Positions 25,214-32,480 of a stretch of 64,000 nucleotides of DNA are shown piece by piece. The notes beneath the pieces were generated by a model. It was given only the letters and a program-made list of their open reading frames with translations. It was not told where the DNA came from and made no database searches. Source of the stretch: Streptomyces sp. NBC_00582 (GTDB lineage: Bacteria > Actinomycetota > Actinomycetes > Streptomycetales > Streptomycetaceae). The first letter of the stretch is position 1, and each line of letters opens with the position of its first letter. A program made the translations under genes and the position numbers. The stretch covers positions 5,332,001 to 5,396,000 of the forward strand of contig NZ_CP107772.1 in assembly GCF_036345155.1 (NCBI RefSeq), written 5' to 3'.

Positions 25214-25664
25214 CCACGGCGCGGAGATCGCCGACGCGGTGTCCCGGCGGCTGGTGTTCGCCGCACACCGGGACGGCGGGCAGCGGCAGTTCGTGGAGCG
25301 GCCCCTGCCGGACGTGCCGGACGAGTCGCTGGCACCGCTGCTGGAGTGGGCCCGGGCGCGGCTCGCCGAACCCCTGACGGTGGCCGCTCTCGCGGCCCGT
25401 GCCGCGGTCTCCCCCGCCACCCTGCACCGCCGCTTCCGCGCCCAGCTCGGCACCACCCCCCTCACCTGGCTGACCGGCGAACGGGTGGCGCTCGCCTGCC
25501 GGCTCATCGAGCGGGGCGAGGAACGGCTCGACGTCGTCGCGGCGAGGAGCGGCCTGGGCACGGCAGCGAACCTACGCGCGCGTGTACGCCGTGAGACCGG
25601 CCTCAGCCCGTCGGCGTACCGGAGGCGGTTCGGTCCGGCGGGCGGGGTTCCCTCGCTTGCTTGA
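25204..25664 (+). pseudogene. 3' remnant of a GlxA/FtrA-type AraC family regulator gene
   Basis: The plus strand encodes the linker and HTH domain of a GATase1-AraC regulator: QRDHGAEIADAVSRRLVFA, HRDGGQRQFVERPLPD, then two HTH units (LTVAALAARAAVSPATLHRR and LDVVAARSGLGTAANLRARV) and RETGLSPSAYRRRF. The normal N-terminal amidotransferase-like sensor of about 190 residues is absent. Sequence before about 25204 is antisense to cupin coding. The frame is open back to 25017, but that part has no recognisable content. The last 62 bp overlap a convergent lipoprotein gene. A short HTH protein could in principle still be made from an internal start. Confidence 0.75.
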
Positions 25665-26118
25665 GCCATGCCCGCCACACGGCTTTCGGAACGGTCTTCA
25701 GCAGTCCGTCCTCCCGGGTGAAGGCGAGCCCCCGGGCGTAACCGCCACCGCCGCAGCCGTCGGACTGGTGGAGGAGGCGTACGTCGACGGACTCGTCGAT
25801 GACGGGGGTGGCGGCGCCCGCGCGGGTGACCCGGAAACGGACCGGGGCGGAGCCGGGGTCGACGTCGTCCGGCAGCGGGAGGCCGATCTGGCTGATGCGC
25901 TCCGGGTCCAGCGTGCCCTGCTCGCACTTTCCCCGGGTGCACAGCTCGTAGGCGGCCCCCGTGAGGTCGCCGTATCCGTCCTGCACGAAGAACACACCGA
26001 CCTGGGACACCACCCCCACACCGGCGCACACCGCGGGGTCGGCGCATCCCGACAGGCCCGCCAGCAGCGCCCCCGCACCGGCGGCCGACGGCCACAGCCG
26101 GTTCATCCGTCCGATCAT
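25603..26118 (-). CDS. Hypothetical lipoprotein
   Basis: The 171-residue protein has a lipoprotein signal (MNRLWPSAAGAGALLAG, lipobox LSGC, cysteine at about 25). The mature part has several cysteines (CAGVGVVSQVGVFFVQDGYG, then CTRGKCEQGT, then DGCGGGGY), probably in disulfides, and no family that I know. The ATG at 26118 follows a GGGGGCGGGAA site. An in-frame ATG at 26106 gives the usual short basic start and is equally possible. Its 3' end overlaps the AraC remnant by 62 bp. It is divergent from the LURP-one-like gene. Confidence 0.7.
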   Translation of the reverse strand: MIGRMNRLWPSAAGAGALLAGLSGCADPAVCAGVGVVSQVGVFFVQDGYGDLTGAAYELCTRGKCEQGTLDPERISQIGLPLPDDVDPGSAPVRFRVTRAGAATPVIDESVDVRLLHQSDGCGGGGYARGLAFTREDGLLKTVPKAVWRAWLKQAREPRPPDRTASGTPTG

Positions 26119-26169
26119 TTCCCGCCCCCTCCCGAAAAGATCCTCTCAGCCGGGGGAAGCAGTACCGAC

Positions 26170-26667
26170 ATGAGATTCCTCGTACGCGACCGGCTCCTGG
26201 CCTTCGGTGACGACTACTGGATCGAGGACGACCAGGGCAACAGGGTGTTCCTCGTCGACGGCAAGGCGATGCGGCTGCGGGACACCTTCGAGCTGAAGGA
26301 CACCCAGGGGCGGGTCCTGATCGACATCCGCCAGAAGATGTTCGCCCTGCGGGACACGATGGTGATCGAGCGGGACGGCGAGCCGCTGGCCACCGTCCGC
26401 CGCAAACGGCTGTCGCTGCTGCGCAACCACTACCGGGTGTCCCTGGCGGACGGGCAGACCGTGCTCGACGTCAGCGGGAAGATCCTCGACCGGGAGTTCG
26501 CCGTCGAGTACGAGGGTGAGCTCCTCGCCGTCGTCTCCCGGCGGTGGCTGCACATCCGGGAGACGTACGGCGTCGACGTCGTCCGGGAGGACGCGGACCC
26601 GGCGCTGCTGATCGCGGTGACGGTGTGCGTGATCCACCTGGCCGAGAAGGACCGGGAAGGCGACTAG
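26170..26667 (+). CDS. LURP-one-related / scramblase-like fold protein
   Basis: The 165-residue protein is made almost wholly of short beta strands with a repeating pattern: RFLVRDRLLAFGDDYWIEDD, VFLVDGKAMRLRDTFELKD, IDIRQKMFALRDTMVIERDG and VSGKILDREFAVEYEGELLA. These are the membrane-tubby-like beta-barrel repeats of LURP-one/scramblase-related proteins. Bacterial members are soluble and uncharacterised. The ATG at 26170 is preceded by a GCCGGGGGAAGC stretch. It ends 10 bp before the 23-bp intergenic repeat. Confidence 0.85.
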   Translation: MRFLVRDRLLAFGDDYWIEDDQGNRVFLVDGKAMRLRDTFELKDTQGRVLIDIRQKMFALRDTMVIERDGEPLATVRRKRLSLLRNHYRVSLADGQTVLDVSGKILDREFAVEYEGELLAVVSRRWLHIRETYGVDVVREDADPALLIAVTVCVIHLAEKDREGD

Positions 26668-26676
26668 GTCGTTCCT

Positions 26677-26699
26677 GATCCGTCAGAAGGGCCCTAAGG
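26677..26699 (+). repeat. Copy B of a 23-bp intergenic repeat (first copy at 12571-12594)
   Basis: Starts GATCCGTCAGAAGGGCCC and continues TAAGG, identical over 23 bases to the minus strand of 12571-12594. It sits between convergent ends and covers the last codons of the carbon-nitrogen hydrolase gene. Here only one arm is present, so it cannot form the long hairpin seen at the first copy. Confidence 0.8.
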
Positions 26700-27485
26700 C
26701 CGCTCGAGGCCCAGCACGCGGTCCTTCAGGGCCGGGAACTGCTCACGGGTCGTGGCGACCTTCGCCGGGTCGAGGTCGACGGTGAGGATCTCCTCGCCGG
26801 GGCCGGCCTGGCCCAGCACCTCGCCCCACGGATCCACCACGATCGAGTGACCCGCCTGGGGAACTCCGGCGTGCGTCCCGGCCGTTCCACACGCGAGCAC
26901 GAACGCCTGGTTCTCGACCGCCCGCGCCTGGGCCAGCAGCGTCCAGTGCGCCCGGCGGCGCTCCGGCCAGCCCGCGGAGACGACGAGGGTCTCGGCGCCG
27001 GCGTCGACGAGACCGCGGAAGAGTTCGGGGAAACGGAGGTCGTAGCAGGTGGCGAGACCGACGGTCGTCTCCGGGAGACGGACCGTCACCAGCTCCCGGC
27101 CCGCTCCCATCAGCACGGCCTCGCCCTTGTCGAAGCCGAAGCGGTGGATCTTGCGGTAGGCGGCGGCGAGCTCACCCGAGGGGGAGAAGACGAGGGACGT
27201 GTTGTAGAGGGGGCCCTCGGGGTCACGCTCGGGGATCGAGCCCGCGTGCAGCCACACACCCGCGTCACTCGCGGCCTTGGCCATCGCCTCGTACGTGGGC
27301 CCCTCCAGGGGCTCGGCCTCGCTGCCGAACTCCTCGTAGGCGAAGGCCCCGGTCGTCCACAGCTCCGGCAGCACCACGAGATCCGCGGCCCCGGCCTGCT
27401 CCCGCACCAGCGAGGCGACCCGTGCCCGCCGCGATTCGACCGATTCGCCCTCATCCACGGCGATCTGGATCAGAGAGGCGCGCAC
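26694..27485 (-). CDS. Carbon-nitrogen hydrolase (nitrilase superfamily)
   Basis: The 263-residue protein shows the full catalytic set: glutamate in VVLPELWTTGAF (near 42), lysine in AAYRKIHRFGF (near 114) and cysteine in GLATCYDLRFPELF (near 147). The family cleaves amides or omega-amides. The closest type is the YafV/Nit2-like omega-amidase group, judged by length and by SIVVDPWGEVLGQAG. The GTG at 27485 (RASLIQIAVDEGES) is preferred to the longer frame from 27536. The substrate is not certain. Confidence 0.9.
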   Translation of the reverse strand: MRASLIQIAVDEGESVESRRARVASLVREQAGAADLVVLPELWTTGAFAYEEFGSEAEPLEGPTYEAMAKAASDAGVWLHAGSIPERDPEGPLYNTSLVFSPSGELAAAYRKIHRFGFDKGEAVLMGAGRELVTVRLPETTVGLATCYDLRFPELFRGLVDAGAETLVVSAGWPERRRAHWTLLAQARAVENQAFVLACGTAGTHAGVPQAGHSIVVDPWGEVLGQAGPGEEILTVDLDPAKVATTREQFPALKDRVLGLERP

Positions 27486-27689
27486 ACTACCACCGTCCTG
27501 GCATTCGAGTAGTCCACACGGGCCTACGATCGTCACACGAAAGCACTGCCGGGGTGCCTCACAGCAGCGTAACTTAGCGTTTCACGACACCCGCCGACAG
27601 CCGCCGCCCGTACGCCGCCTCCCGCTGGCAACGCCGCCACCCGACGTCACCAATCTGCCCGTGTACCGACCGCCGAGGGGTCCCGTTCC

Positions 27690-28514
27690 GTGAGTCTGCA
27701 TCCCACCCTCCAGCCCTACGCCGACGCCTGGACCCACTCCATCGAAGCGATATCCGAGCTGGTGCAGCCGCTCGTGGAGGGCGAGTGGAACTGGCGGACC
27801 CCGTGCCCCGGCTGGTCGGTCCGCGATGTGGTCTCGCATGTCATCGGCCTCGACAGTGAGATGTACGGCGACCCCCGCCCGATCCACTCACTGCCCCGGG
27901 ACCTTTTCCACGTCACCACCGATCTCCAGCGGTACATGGAGATGCAGGTCGACGTGCGCCGGCACCACACCGCGCCCGAGATGACCTCCGAGCTGGAGCT
28001 GATGATCATCCGGCGAAACCGCCAGCTGCGCAACGAGTCCCGCCAGCCGGGGACGGTCGTCCGCGGACCCCTCGGTGCGGAGCTGACGCTGGAGGAGTCC
28101 ATGCGCGGCCACGCGTTCAACGTGTGGGTGCACGAGCAGGACCTGCGCGCCGCCCTCGGCCGCCCGGGCAACCTGGACTCCCCCGGCGCGCACATCGCCC
28201 GTGACGTGCTCCTCGGCGAGCTGCCGGCCGTCGTCGCCGAGCGCGCCGACGCGCCGCGCAGCTCCGCCGTCGTCTTCGACGTGCACGGTCCGATCGAGTT
28301 CCTGCGCACCGTCCGGGTCGACATGCAGGGCCGCGGCACCCTGGAGACCGCCCCGGCGCTCGGCCCCGCCGCCTCCTTCGCCCTCGACTGGGAGACGTAC
28401 GTCCGGCTGGCCTGCGGCCGGGTGACGGCGGAGGCCGTCGCGGACCGGGTGAAGGCGGAGGGGGAGCCGGCGCTGACGGCGGCGATCCTGCGGAACTTCG
28501 CGGTGACCAGGTAG
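27690..28514 (+). CDS. Maleylpyruvate isomerase family mycothiol-dependent enzyme
   Basis: The 274-residue protein has the N-terminal DinB-like helical bundle of mycothiol-dependent enzymes. PCPGWSVRDVVSHVIGLDSE (about 38-57) carries one metal histidine, and MRGHAFNVWVHEQDLR (about 138-153) carries the second histidine group. An MDMPI C-terminal domain follows from about 180 (SSAVVFDVHGPIEFLRTVR). Actinobacterial members use mycothiol in isomerase, transferase or unknown reactions. The GTG at 27690 begins SLHPTLQPYADAW. Possibly co-transcribed with the DUF3224 gene 41 bp downstream. The actual reaction is unknown. Confidence 0.87.
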   Translation: MSLHPTLQPYADAWTHSIEAISELVQPLVEGEWNWRTPCPGWSVRDVVSHVIGLDSEMYGDPRPIHSLPRDLFHVTTDLQRYMEMQVDVRRHHTAPEMTSELELMIIRRNRQLRNESRQPGTVVRGPLGAELTLEESMRGHAFNVWVHEQDLRAALGRPGNLDSPGAHIARDVLLGELPAVVAERADAPRSSAVVFDVHGPIEFLRTVRVDMQGRGTLETAPALGPAASFALDWETYVRLACGRVTAEAVADRVKAEGEPALTAAILRNFAVTR

Positions 28515-28555
28515 CGTTCCCCGCCGCTGTCGGTGGTGCTCGGTACGGTCGGCGT

Positions 28556-28963
28556 ATGAGAGCCGACGGAACCTTCAGCGTGCAGTCGTTCACCCCGACG
28601 GAACTGACCCCCGAGCCGGCGGTGGCCACGGCCCTGCCGGTCGGCGTCGCGACCATGGAGAAGCGGTACGAGGGGGAGGTCACCGGGCGTTCGGCGACCC
28701 TGTTCACGGCCGCCTTCGACCAGACCACCGGGGTCGGCACCTATGTGGCCATGGAGTCGTTCGAGGGCTCGCTGAACGGCCTGGAGGGCGCCTTCAACTT
28801 CGTGCACTCGGCGACCACGTCGGGCAGCGACCGCAGCGCGGAGTTCTTCACCGTCGTCCCGTCCAGCGGCACCGGCGCGCTGGCCGGAATCACGGGCACC
28901 GGGGGCCTGGCCGTGGAGGCCGACGGGACGCACCGGGTGTGGTTCGAGTACGAGATCGGCTGA
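28556..28963 (+). CDS. DUF3224 protein
   Basis: The 135-residue soluble beta protein matches DUF3224, an allene-oxide-cyclase-like barrel: GTFSVQSFTPTELTPEP, MEKRYEGEVTGRSATLFTAA, YVAMESFEGSLNGLEGAFNF, then SGTGALAGITGTGGLAVEAD. The function is unknown. The ATG at 28556 fits the family start. It lies 41 bp after the mycothiol-enzyme gene and is followed by a very strong hairpin. Confidence 0.88.
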   Translation: MRADGTFSVQSFTPTELTPEPAVATALPVGVATMEKRYEGEVTGRSATLFTAAFDQTTGVGTYVAMESFEGSLNGLEGAFNFVHSATTSGSDRSAEFFTVVPSSGTGALAGITGTGGLAVEADGTHRVWFEYEIG

Positions 28964-28976
28964 GGGGCGCGGGACG

Positions 28977-29019
28977 ACGGAACGGGCCCGCCGTGATCCC
29001 CACGGCGGGCCCGTTCCGT
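28977..29019. terminator. Bidirectional terminator between DUF3224 and carboxypeptidase genes
   Basis: The perfect 19-bp stem (ACGGAACGGGCCCGCCGTG with its complement) has a 5-nt loop and lies 13 bp after one stop and 14 bp before the other. It is the strongest hairpin seen in the window and can end both convergent transcripts. Confidence 0.95.
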
Positions 29020-29033
29020 AGTACCTGCGAACG

Positions 29034-29933
29034 TCAGCTGATCTTGGCGTAGCCGTAGTTGATCAGCTTCTTCACGTCGGCCGTGCGGCTCGCGGCGTCG
29101 GGGGCCGTGAGGACGGCGCCCATGACCGACTCGCCGTTGAGCGTGGCCGCGAAGATGAGGCAGTACTTGGCCTCAGTACCGGAGCCGGTCTTCACGCCGA
29201 GCGTGCCGTTCCAGCCGAGCAGCGTGTTGGTGTTGACCCAGGGATCCATCCTGCGCGTGGTGCCAGTCTTGGTGATCGTCTTCGCCGTGTACGACTTGGT
29301 CTTCACGACGGCCTTGAACGTGGAGTTCTTCATCACGCTGCGGGCGAGCAGCGTCAGGTCCCGCGGCGTCGAGGCGTTGGCGCCGTTGCTGAGGCCGTCG
29401 AACGAGTCGAACTTCGTGTGATTCATGCCCAGGCTCTTGGCCATGGTGTTCATCTTGGCGATGAAGTTCTTGGTGCGGGCCGCGACCGTCGAGCCGGTAC
29501 CGAACTTGTCGGCGAGGGCCATCGCCGCGTCGCAGCCGGACGGCAGCATCATCCCGTACAGCAGCTGGCGGACGGTGACCTTGTCGCCGACGATCAGCCG
29601 GGCCGACGACGGGTAGCCCTCGCGGACCATGTAGTCGCTGACCGCCTGCTTGATGGTGACCTTGGTGTCCAGGTTCAGGTTCGCCTGGGAGAGCACGACC
29701 TTCGCGGTCATGACCTTCGTGGTGGAGGCCGTGAGCCTAGGCGTGTCGGCGGCCTTGGTGAACAGCGTCTTGCCCGTCGCGCTGTTCATCAGGAACCCGC
29801 CCTTGGCGGTGATGGTGGGCGTCGTGACGGCCTGCGCGGGAGCCGCGGTGAGGACTCCTCCGGCGAGCACTGCACTGGCCGTGGCGACGACGGCGGCGGC
29901 TCGAACTCGGATGCCCTTGGTGGCGGTTATCAA
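29034..29933 (-). CDS. Secreted D-alanyl-D-alanine carboxypeptidase (S11 type)
   Basis: The protein has about 299 residues. A Sec signal runs from ITATKGIRVRAAAVV to AAPAQA. The penicillin-binding motifs follow in order: SXXK as ASTTKVMTA, the second motif as MLPSGCDAAM (Ser-Gly-Cys in place of SxN), and KTG as GVKTGSGTEAKYC. It trims the terminal D-Ala of peptidoglycan stems outside the membrane. A TTG start at 29933 is proposed because a TCGGGGT site precedes it and it gives a normal signal peptide. The ATG at 29984 would add 17 residues before the basic region. It lacks the C-terminal anchor domain of PBP5, so it is probably released. The gene is divergent from the GntR gene. Confidence 0.9.
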   Translation of the reverse strand: MITATKGIRVRAAAVVATASAVLAGGVLTAAPAQAVTTPTITAKGGFLMNSATGKTLFTKAADTPRLTASTTKVMTAKVVLSQANLNLDTKVTIKQAVSDYMVREGYPSSARLIVGDKVTVRQLLYGMMLPSGCDAAMALADKFGTGSTVAARTKNFIAKMNTMAKSLGMNHTKFDSFDGLSNGANASTPRDLTLLARSVMKNSTFKAVVKTKSYTAKTITKTGTTRRMDPWVNTNTLLGWNGTLGVKTGSGTEAKYCLIFAATLNGESVMGAVLTAPDAASRTADVKKLINYGYAKIS

Positions 29934-30133
29934 CTGAAATACCCCGATTATGTTGAATGCCCCTGAGTGCGGCCGAGTTGGCATGGGGAAAGTTGGTGGG
30001 GCCGCACGTGTGTGACACGTAAGTAGCACAGAAGGTTGTGCGCCCGCTGGGACGAATTTCTGACTACCCGAGGCGCGGTCCCGCATGGTGGACGGCCGCT
30101 GCGATGCGTACGTGTTGTATCTATTCTGTGGAC

Positions 30134-30805
30134 ATGCCACCCTCAGCCCCGCCCGCCCCCGTCTCCCTCAAGCGACCGCCCGCCGCCGACCGCGTCTACA
30201 CCCACGTCAAACAGGGTGTCCTGGACCGCCGTTACGAGGGCGGCACCCTCCTCACCGAGGGCGAACTGGCCGAAGCGGTCGGGGTCTCCCGAACGCCCGT
30301 GCGCGAGGCCCTGCTCCGGCTGGAGGTCGAGGGCCTGATCAAGCTGTACCCGAAGAAGGGCGCCCTGGTCCTGCCGGTCTCCGCCCAGGAGATCGCGGAC
30401 GTCGTGGAGACCCGGCTGCTGGTCGAGGAGCACGCGGCGCGCAAGGCGGTCCCCGCGCCGCCCGGCCTCGTCGAGCGCCTGGAGGAACTGCTCGCGAAGC
30501 AGAAGGAGCAGGCCGCGGCCGGCGATCTCGCCGCGGCCGCGGTCACGGACCGCTGCTTCCACGCGGAGATCGTCCGCAGCGGCGGCAACGAGATCCTCTC
30601 CCGCCTCTACGACCAGCTCCGCGACCGTCAGCTGCGCATGGGCGTCGCCGTCCTGCACTCCCACCCCGACCGCATCGCGAAGACACTGACGGAGCACGAG
30701 GAGATCCTCCGGGCACTGCGCGCGGGCGACGCGGAGGCGGCCGTGGCCATCGTCCACCGGCACGTCGGCTGGTTCTCCCACCTGGCCCGGGGCGAAGTCC
30801 GATGA
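30134..30805 (+). CDS. GntR family (FadR/FCD type) transcriptional regulator
   Basis: The 223-residue protein has an N-terminal winged HTH (RVYTHVKQGVLDRRYEGGTL, then LAEAVGVSRTPVREALLRLE). An all-helical FCD ligand domain follows (about 85-215) with the metal-binding set VVETRLLVEEHAARK, D-x3-H in TDRCFHAEIV, and late histidines in LTEHEEILRALRAGDAEAA and HRHVGWF. The class senses carboxylic acids. The ATG at 30134 follows a leader with almost no ribosome site. A GTG two codons earlier is possible. The 4-bp overlap with the MFS gene implies that it controls that transporter's operon. Confidence 0.9.
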   Translation: MPPSAPPAPVSLKRPPAADRVYTHVKQGVLDRRYEGGTLLTEGELAEAVGVSRTPVREALLRLEVEGLIKLYPKKGALVLPVSAQEIADVVETRLLVEEHAARKAVPAPPGLVERLEELLAKQKEQAAAGDLAAAAVTDRCFHAEIVRSGGNEILSRLYDQLRDRQLRMGVAVLHSHPDRIAKTLTEHEEILRALRAGDAEAAVAIVHRHVGWFSHLARGEVR

Positions 30806-32127
30806 GCGTCAACCGCGGTGGATCCCACTCCACTCTTCCGGGTGATCCCCCCGGGGGACGGCGCGCGGTAGCCGTGTGGGGGATCGGGGTCGCGGTCTAC
30901 TTCGTCGCCGTCATCTTCCGTACGTCGCTGGGGGTCGCCGGCCTCGACGCGGCCGACCGCTTCCATGTGAACGCCTCGGCCCTGTCGACCTTCTCGATCC
31001 TCCAGCTCCTGGTCTACGCCGGCATGCAGATACCCGTCGGCCTGCTGGTGGACCGCCTCGGCACCAAGCGGGTGCTGACGATCGGCGTGGTGCTGTTCAC
31101 CGCCGGTCAACTGGGCTTCGCCTTCTCCCCGTCGTACGGCACGGCGCTCGCCTCGCGGGCGCTGCTCGGCTGCGGGGACGCGATGACGTTCATCAGCGTG
31201 CTGCGCCTCGGCAGCCGCTGGTTCCCGGCCCGCCGCGGCCCCCTGGTCGCCCAGTTCGCCGGTCTCGCCGGCATGGCGGGCAACCTGGTCTCCACCCTGC
31301 TGCTGGCCCGGCTGCTGCACGGGATCGGCTGGACGGCGGCGTTCGCGGGCAGCGCGCTCGCGGGTGTGGTCGTCCTCGTCCTGCTCGTCCTGTTCCTCAA
31401 GGACCACCCCGAGGGCCACGAGCCCGAGCCGTTCCCGCACCACGGCGCCGCGTACGTGCGGCGCCAGATCGCCGCGTCCTGGCGGGAGCCGGGGACGCGG
31501 CTCGGCCTGTGGGTGCACTTCACGACCCAGTTCCCGGCGATGGTGTTCCTGCTGCTGTGGGGCCTGCCGTTCCTCGTGGAGGCGCAGGGACTGTCCCGGG
31601 CGACGGCCGGTGAACTGCTGACGCTGGTGGTGCTCTGCAACATGGTCGTGGGTCTGGTCTACGGCCAGATCGTCGCCCGGCACCACGGCGCGCGGCTCCC
31701 GCTGGCGCTGGGCACGGTGGGCGCGACGGCCCTGGTGTGGGCGGCGACCCTGGCCCACCCCGGCGACCACGCGCCGATGTGGCTGCTCGTCGTCCTCTGC
31801 GCGGTCCTCGGCGCCTGTGGCCCCGCCTCGATGCTGGGCTTCGACTTCGCACGCCCCGCGAACCCGCCCGAGCGTCAGGGCACCGCCTCCGGCATCACCA
31901 ACATGGGTGGTTTCACGGCCTCCATGACGACCCTGTTCGCGATCGGTGTCCTGCTGGACGCCACCGGTGACGACTACACCATCGCCTTCTCCTCGGTGTT
32001 CGTCCTCCAGGCGCTGGGCGTCAGCCAGATCCTGCGGCTGCGCCGGAAGGCGGCCCGCCGCGAACGCGAACGGCTGGTGGCGAGCCGGGTGGAGACGGTC
32101 CACGTGCCGGCGCAGGGCGTCGGGTAG
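30802..32127 (+). CDS. Major facilitator superfamily transporter
   Basis: The 441-residue protein has twelve hydrophobic segments. The MFS loop 2-3 motif appears as GLLVDRLGTKRVLTIG (near 85), and conserved segments continue through LLGCGDAMTFISVLRLG and NMGGFTASMTTLFAIGVLLD. It is a secondary transporter of the plasma membrane. The pattern (IFRTSLGVAGLDAADRF at the start) resembles nitrate/organic anion type symporters of the NarK-like side of the family, but the substrate cannot be named. It overlaps the GntR gene (ATGA). A 16-bp tandem repeat starts 8 bp after its stop. Confidence 0.9.
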   Translation: MSVNRGGSHSTLPGDPPGGRRAVAVWGIGVAVYFVAVIFRTSLGVAGLDAADRFHVNASALSTFSILQLLVYAGMQIPVGLLVDRLGTKRVLTIGVVLFTAGQLGFAFSPSYGTALASRALLGCGDAMTFISVLRLGSRWFPARRGPLVAQFAGLAGMAGNLVSTLLLARLLHGIGWTAAFAGSALAGVVVLVLLVLFLKDHPEGHEPEPFPHHGAAYVRRQIAASWREPGTRLGLWVHFTTQFPAMVFLLLWGLPFLVEAQGLSRATAGELLTLVVLCNMVVGLVYGQIVARHHGARLPLALGTVGATALVWAATLAHPGDHAPMWLLVVLCAVLGACGPASMLGFDFARPANPPERQGTASGITNMGGFTASMTTLFAIGVLLDATGDDYTIAFSSVFVLQALGVSQILRLRRKAARRERERLVASRVETVHVPAQGVG

Positions 32128-32134
32128 GGCACGA

Positions 32135-32270
32135 GCCTACGGGCGCACGCGCCTACGGGCGCACGGGCATACGGGCGCACGGGCATACGGGCGCACGCGC
32201 CTACGCGCCCACGGGCCTACGGGCCTACGGGTGCATGGGGATACGTGCGCAGGGGCCACGGGCGTACGGG
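32135..32270 (+). repeat. 16-bp tandem repeat, about 8.5 units
   Basis: The unit GCCTACGGGCGCACGG is repeated head to tail from 32135: four nearly identical copies to 32198, a fifth with GCGCCC, a half unit at 32215-32222, then three increasingly degenerate units. It lies wholly between the MFS stop and the promoter of the tRNA-like RNAs. It could be replication-slippage sequence or a binding array. Confidence 0.92.
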
Positions 32271-32272
32271 GG

Positions 32273-32288
32273 ACCGGGGAAACCCGGT
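32273..32288 (+). terminator. Small GAAA-tetraloop hairpin after the repeat array
   Basis: ACCGGG-GAAA-CCCGGT forms a 6-bp stem capped by a GNRA-type tetraloop. It overlaps the putative -35 box by one base. It may act as a weak terminator for the MFS transcript, but there is no T-run. Confidence 0.4.
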
Positions 32289-32317
32289 TGTCCGCACGCC
32301 CGTTCGGCCCATAGCGT
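32288..32317 (+). promoter_or_regulatory. Probable promoter of the tRNA-like RNAs
   Basis: TTGTCC (32288-32293) and TAGCGT (32312-32317) are separated by 18 bp, near the Streptomyces vegetative consensus (TTGAC, TAG-N2-T). The expected start point, 6-9 bp downstream, falls at 32323-32326, immediately before the first cloverleaf at 32327. Confidence 0.6.
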
Positions 32318-32326
32318 CGGCGTCAT

Positions 32327-32400
32327 CGACGTGTAGCTCAGTCAGCCAGAGCGCCGGGCTGCAAACCCGGAGGGCGCGGGGGCGGAACCCGCCACGTCGG
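32327..32400 (+). ncRNA. tRNA-like RNA 1: perfect cloverleaf, anticodon GCA (Cys-like), aberrant elbow
   Basis: The acceptor stem pairs 7 bp (CGACGTG 32327-32333 with CACGTCG 32393-32399). U8 and A9 follow, then a 4-bp D stem (GCTC/GAGC) with loop AGTCAGCCA. The anticodon stem is 5 bp (CCGGG/CCCGG) with loop CTGCAAA, giving anticodon GCA at 32361-32363 with U33 and A37. The variable region is AGGGC. The T stem is 5 bp (GCGGG/CCCGC) with loop GGCGGAA. All pairs are Watson-Crick. Unlike a normal tRNA, the T-loop lacks T54, T55 and A58 and the D-loop lacks G18-G19, so the elbow contact cannot form. CCA is not encoded (G73 then CCG). A gene finder may call it tRNA-Cys, but it is better described as a tRNA mimic. 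Confidence 0.85.
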
Positions 32401-32405
32401 CCGAT

Positions 32406-32477
32406 CGACGTGTAGCTCAACAGCAGAGCGCCGGGCTCGAGACCCGGAGGGAGCGGGGGCGGCACCCGCCACGTCGG
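32406..32477 (+). ncRNA. tRNA-like RNA 2: perfect cloverleaf, anticodon CGA, aberrant elbow
   Basis: It begins 6 bp after RNA 1 and shares all four stems with it. The acceptor stem is CGACGTG/CACGTCG (32406-32412 with 32470-32476), D stem GCTC/GAGC with loop AACAGCA, anticodon stem CCGGG/CCCGG with loop CTCGAGA (anticodon CGA at 32438-32440), variable AGGGA, and T stem GCGGG/CCCGC with loop GGCGGCA. CGA would read a serine codon, yet bacterial tRNA-Ser needs a long variable arm and this one has five bases, so it is not an ordinary tRNA-Ser. Again there is no T54-T55-A58 and no G18-G19. The 3' tail GCTT runs straight into the ATG of the next gene at 32481. Confidence 0.85.
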
Positions 32478-32480
32478 CTT

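Noticed and set aside
12571..26699. Ends of an insertion sequence or composite element formed by the 23-bp repeats
   Set aside because: The repeats lie 14 kb apart around ordinary core genes, with no transposase and no target duplication.
32135..32270. CRISPR array
   Set aside because: The 16-bp units are contiguous without spacers, and no cas gene is present.
32327..32477. Ordinary tRNA-Cys and tRNA-Ser genes
   Set aside because: The secondary structure fits, but T-loop and D-loop consensus bases are missing, CCA is not encoded, and the CGA form lacks a class II variable arm. They are therefore reported as tRNA-like RNAs.
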